Assembly (NCBI GenBank): GCA_002305315.1
Contig: DBQQ01000052.1
Span: forward strand, 106,333 to 146,178
Reading direction: 5' to 3'
Origin: Clostridiales bacterium UBA1390
GTDB lineage: Bacteria > Bacillota > Clostridia > Lachnospirales > Bianqueaceae
DNA length: 39,846 nt
Positions 37,500 through 39,846 of the stretch are shown here, piece by piece. Position numbers and translations under genes: made by a program. Below the pieces are notes generated by a model. The model did no database searches. It had not been told where the DNA came from and saw nothing but the letters and a program-made list of their open reading frames with translations. Every line of letters starts with the position of its first letter. Position 1 is the first letter of the stretch.

Positions 37500-38335
37500 T
37501 TCGAGATATCACCATCGGACAGTATTATCCGGTGGATTCCCCGATCCATCGTCTGGATCCCCGTGTCAAGCTCGCCGCCACCTTTTTATTTATCATCGGT
37601 ATCTTCTGTATCGATAATTTCCTGGGATTTGGCCTCGCGATTCTCATGCTGGCCCTGGTGGTTTATAAAGCGAAGATTCCGTTTTCCTATTTGTTGCGCG
37701 GCCTGAAAGCCATCTTCATCCTGCTGATCTTCTCTGTGGTGATGAATCTATTTCTGAATCGGCAGGGCGAGACGCTGGTCTCTTTCTGGATCATTACGAT
37801 CACGGATCAGGGTGTGTATACGGCGGCCTTTCTGGGGCTGCGTCTGATTCTCCTGGTACTCGGCAGCTCCGTCATGACGCTGACTACGACGCCGTTGGAA
37901 CTGACGGATGGCATTGAGAAGGCGATGCGCCCGCTGAAAAAGATTCGCGTGCCGGTGCATGAAATCGCCATGATGATGAGTATTGCCTTGCGGTTCATTC
38001 CGATCCTGCTGGAGGAGACGGATAAGATCATGAAGGCCCAGCAGGCCCGTGGGGCGGATTTCGAGAGCGGAAATATCCTGCAGCGGGCGAAGAGCATGGT
38101 GCCCATTTTAGTGCCCCTGTTTATCTCAGCCTTCCGTCGGGCGGATGATCTGGCGACGGCAATGGAGGCCCGGTGTTATCGAGGGGATGTGGGCAGGACA
38201 CGCATGAAGGAAATGGTCTATCGCGTGCAGGATAAGATCGCCTATGTCGTCATTTTCCTGGGGCTTGCGATTCTCATCGCCAGCCGGTTCGTGCCCTCGC
38301 TTCCGGAAATCCTGCGGGCGGTGGGAATTCTATGA
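37496..38335 (+). CDS. ecfT: ECF transporter transmembrane subunit T
   Basis: A 279-residue membrane scaffold with about five hydrophobic segments. PIHRLDPRVKLAAT near residues 17-30 is the EcfT signature. The two coupling-helix motifs that insert into the ATPases are AQQARGADF and AMEARCYRG; the second has Cys where Gly is often seen. It serves shared S components, plausibly including the folate-type one at 6536-7099. ATG 37496 overlaps the ecfA2 stop. Confidence 0.96.
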   Translation: MIRDITIGQYYPVDSPIHRLDPRVKLAATFLFIIGIFCIDNFLGFGLAILMLALVVYKAKIPFSYLLRGLKAIFILLIFSVVMNLFLNRQGETLVSFWIITITDQGVYTAAFLGLRLILLVLGSSVMTLTTTPLELTDGIEKAMRPLKKIRVPVHEIAMMMSIALRFIPILLEETDKIMKAQQARGADFESGNILQRAKSMVPILVPLFISAFRRADDLATAMEARCYRGDVGRTRMKEMVYRVQDKIAYVVIFLGLAILIASRFVPSLPEILRAVGIL

Positions 38336-39081
38336 GCCGCCGGATTCGGATGACGGTTGCCTATGATGGCACGAGATACGCGGGCTGGCAGCGCCAGAAG
38401 AATGGCATCGCGGTACAGCAGCGCCTGGAAGAGGCGTTCTATACTCTTTTTCATGAGACGGTAGTGGTGGACGCTTCGGGACGTACGGACGCCGGCGTGC
38501 ATGCCTGGGGGCAGGTCGCGGCAGTCACGTTGGAACATTCGATTCCGATTGAGCGTCTGGCTCTGGCCCTCAATAGCCAACTGCCGGAAGACATCCGCGT
38601 GATGGAAGCCGCAGAGACCGCGCCCGACTTTCATCCACAGTTTCAGGCCAAGCGAAAAACCTATCGATATACCTATTTCAACGGGCCTTTTCTGCCGCCG
38701 CAGTACCGTTTCTACATGGCACATATCCATGAACCGGTGAATATGGCCCGTATGAACGAGGCGGCCAAAGCATTGCTGGGTGAACACGATTTCACGGCTC
38801 TCAGCTCGGCCCAGCGCACTTCTAAAACCACAGTCCGCCGTATCTACGATGCCAGAATCTATCGCGATGTGGCGGATTCCCGTGTGATTCACATCGAAGT
38901 GACAGGCAATGGTTTTCTGTATAACATGGTTCGCATCATCGCGGGTACCCTGGCGGATATCGGCCGCGGCCGGATGCCCGTATCGGCCCTGTCGGATGCG
39001 CTGCAAAAAAAAGACCGTACGCTCGCGGGTGTGACAGCGCCGCCCCAGGGACTCGCCCTGATGCGCGTCTTTTATGAATAA
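38332..39081 (+). CDS. truA: tRNA pseudouridine(38-40) synthase TruA
   Basis: TruA (249 residues) modifies uridines 38-40 in the anticodon stem of many tRNAs. The start RIRMTVAYDGTRYAGWQRQ and the catalytic motif GRTDAGVHAWGQ with Asp53 are clear, and the C-terminal GNGFLYNMVRIIAGTL is conserved. ATG 38332 overlaps the ecfT stop. It ends the operon before a terminator. rplM-rpsI, which often follow truA in Bacillota, are not seen before the repeat array. Confidence 0.97.
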   Translation: MSRRIRMTVAYDGTRYAGWQRQKNGIAVQQRLEEAFYTLFHETVVVDASGRTDAGVHAWGQVAAVTLEHSIPIERLALALNSQLPEDIRVMEAAETAPDFHPQFQAKRKTYRYTYFNGPFLPPQYRFYMAHIHEPVNMARMNEAAKALLGEHDFTALSSAQRTSKTTVRRIYDARIYRDVADSRVIHIEVTGNGFLYNMVRIIAGTLADIGRGRMPVSALSDALQKKDRTLAGVTAPPQGLALMRVFYE

Positions 39082-39085
39082 CGGA

Positions 39086-39121
39086 CAAGCTGCTTCGCAG
39101 AGGATGAGGGGCAGCTTTTTT
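39086..39121 (+). terminator. Rho-independent terminator after truA
   Basis: AAGCTGC (39087-39093) pairs with GCAGCTT (39111-39117), followed by a run of T to 39121, just after the truA stop. Confidence 0.75.
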
Positions 39122-39154
39122 AATGGGGCGCGTCGGGCCCGAAGTGCTTCGGGG

Positions 39155-39846
39155 TGATGATACGGCGATTCCACGGCCCGCGCGACGGCTCGAAGTGCCC
39201 CAAGGTGATGATACTATGCTACGCGTGGTATCATCAAAAACTGGGATTCTGGGTCGTGGCGGCTCCGGAAAGCCCCAAGGTGATGATACTATGCGACGCG
39301 TAGTATCATCAAAAACCGGGATTCTGGGCCACGGCGGCTCGAAGTGCCTCTAAGTGATGATACTATGCGACGCGTAGTATCATCAAAAACTGGGATTCTA
39401 GGTCGCGTCGGAGCAGAAAAGCCCTAAGTGATGATACCCTGCTACGCGTGGTATCATCAAAAACTGGGATTCTGGGGTACAGCGGCCCCGAAAAGCCTCT
39501 AAGTGATGATACTATGCGACGCGTAGTATCATCAAAAACTGGGATTTTAGGTCGCGTCGGCGCAGAAAAGCCCTAAGTGATGATACCCTGCGACGCGTAG
39601 TATCATCAAAATCTGGGATTCTGGGGTACAGCGGCGCCGAAAAGCCTCTAAGTGATGATACTATTCTACGCGTAGTATCATCAAAAACTGCGATTCTAGG
39701 TCGCGGCGGCGCTCGAAAAGCCTCTGAAGTGATGATACCCTGCGACGCGTAGTATTATCAAAAACTGCGATTATGGGTCGCGGCGGGCCCGAAATGTCCT
39801 GGGGTGATGATACCATGCGACACGTAGTATCATCAAAATCTGGGAT
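39155..39846. repeat. Tandem array of 31-bp near-palindromes with 74-77-bp period
   Basis: Nine full units start at 39206, 39281, 39355, 39429, 39504, 39578, 39653, 39730 and 39805. A degenerate half-unit at 39155 has only the left arm. Each 31-bp core has a left arm TGATGATAC and a right arm GTATCATCA (one copy has GTATTATCA). In the best copies the inner bases (TATGCG around an A, then CGCGTA) extend the symmetry to nearly all 31 positions. The 43-46-bp intervals are also conserved, so this is not a CRISPR. Right arms are followed by AAAA, not T, so these are not plus-strand terminators. The array reaches the window end. No gene is supported within it. Confidence 0.9.

Noticed and set aside
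39123..39353. 76-codon ORF with repeated GDDTMRRVVSSKTGILG-like translation
   Set aside because: It lies wholly in the palindrome array, has no ribosome binding site, and keeps its frame only where the period happens to be 75 bp; later 74- and 77-bp periods break it. It is a by-product of the DNA repeats.
39206..39846. CRISPR array
   Set aside because: The core repeats are palindromic and regularly spaced, but the intervals are near-identical copies of one another and no cas genes are visible. True spacers would be unrelated.

Overview
The window looks like a chromosomal segment of a low-to-mid G+C Bacillota of class Clostridia, probably Lachnospiraceae-like. Supporting signs are the Gram-positive-type S12, zinc-ribbon S14 and L36, zinc-free S4, adenylate kinase with a four-cysteine lid, strong AGGAGG-type ribosome binding sites, sigma-A-type TTGACA-N17-TATAAT promoters, frequent TTG/GTG starts, and an L17 with the long insertion seen in that family. 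The family-level assignment is inference.

Layout. (1) 1-1554: a repeat-bearing left edge and a leftward MATE exporter. (2) 1654-6334: the str operon (rpsL, rpsG, fusA) with tuf on its own promoter. rpoB/rpoC are not upstream of rpsL, where they usually lie. (3) 6335-7160: a tiny membrane ORF and a leftward folate-type ECF S component separate tuf from rpsJ. (4) 7267-20216: the S10-spc block, rpsJ to rplP, rpmC to rplO, secY, adk, map, infA and rpmJ, closed by a strong terminator. (5) 20215-32540: a roughly 12-kb non-ribosomal island between rpmJ and rpsM, which are normally adjacent. It holds a leftward aromatic-acid-exporter-like protein and, divergently, one apparent operon: enolase-superfamily dipeptide epimerase, three tandem paralogous beta-lactamase-fold serine hydrolases without signal peptides, and a complete dipeptide/oligopeptide ABC importer (two permeases, two ATPases, lipoprotein). 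(6) 32574-35733: the alpha operon, rpsM, rpsK, rpsD, rpoA, rplQ, on its own promoter. (7) 35794-39121: translationally coupled ecfA1-ecfA2-ecfT-truA. (8) 39155-39846: a tandem array of 31-bp near-palindromes every 74-77 bp with a dimeric higher-order period, running off the right edge.

The ribosomal superoperon is thus broken into at least four transcription units, each with a recognisable promoter and usually a structured leader or intercistronic RNA. Candidate autoregulatory RNAs lie before rpsL, between rpsL and rpsG, before rpsJ, between rpsJ and rplC, between rplO and secY, and before rpsM.

The island's gene content suggests uptake of peptides by the ABC importer, cytosolic hydrolysis by the three serine hydrolases, and racemisation of a dipeptide by the epimerase. 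D-residue-containing or cell-wall-derived peptides are the likeliest substrates. That pathway is inference from families and context. A 13-bp perfect inverted repeat around the -35 of the operon promoter is a good candidate operator, but no regulator gene is present in the island.
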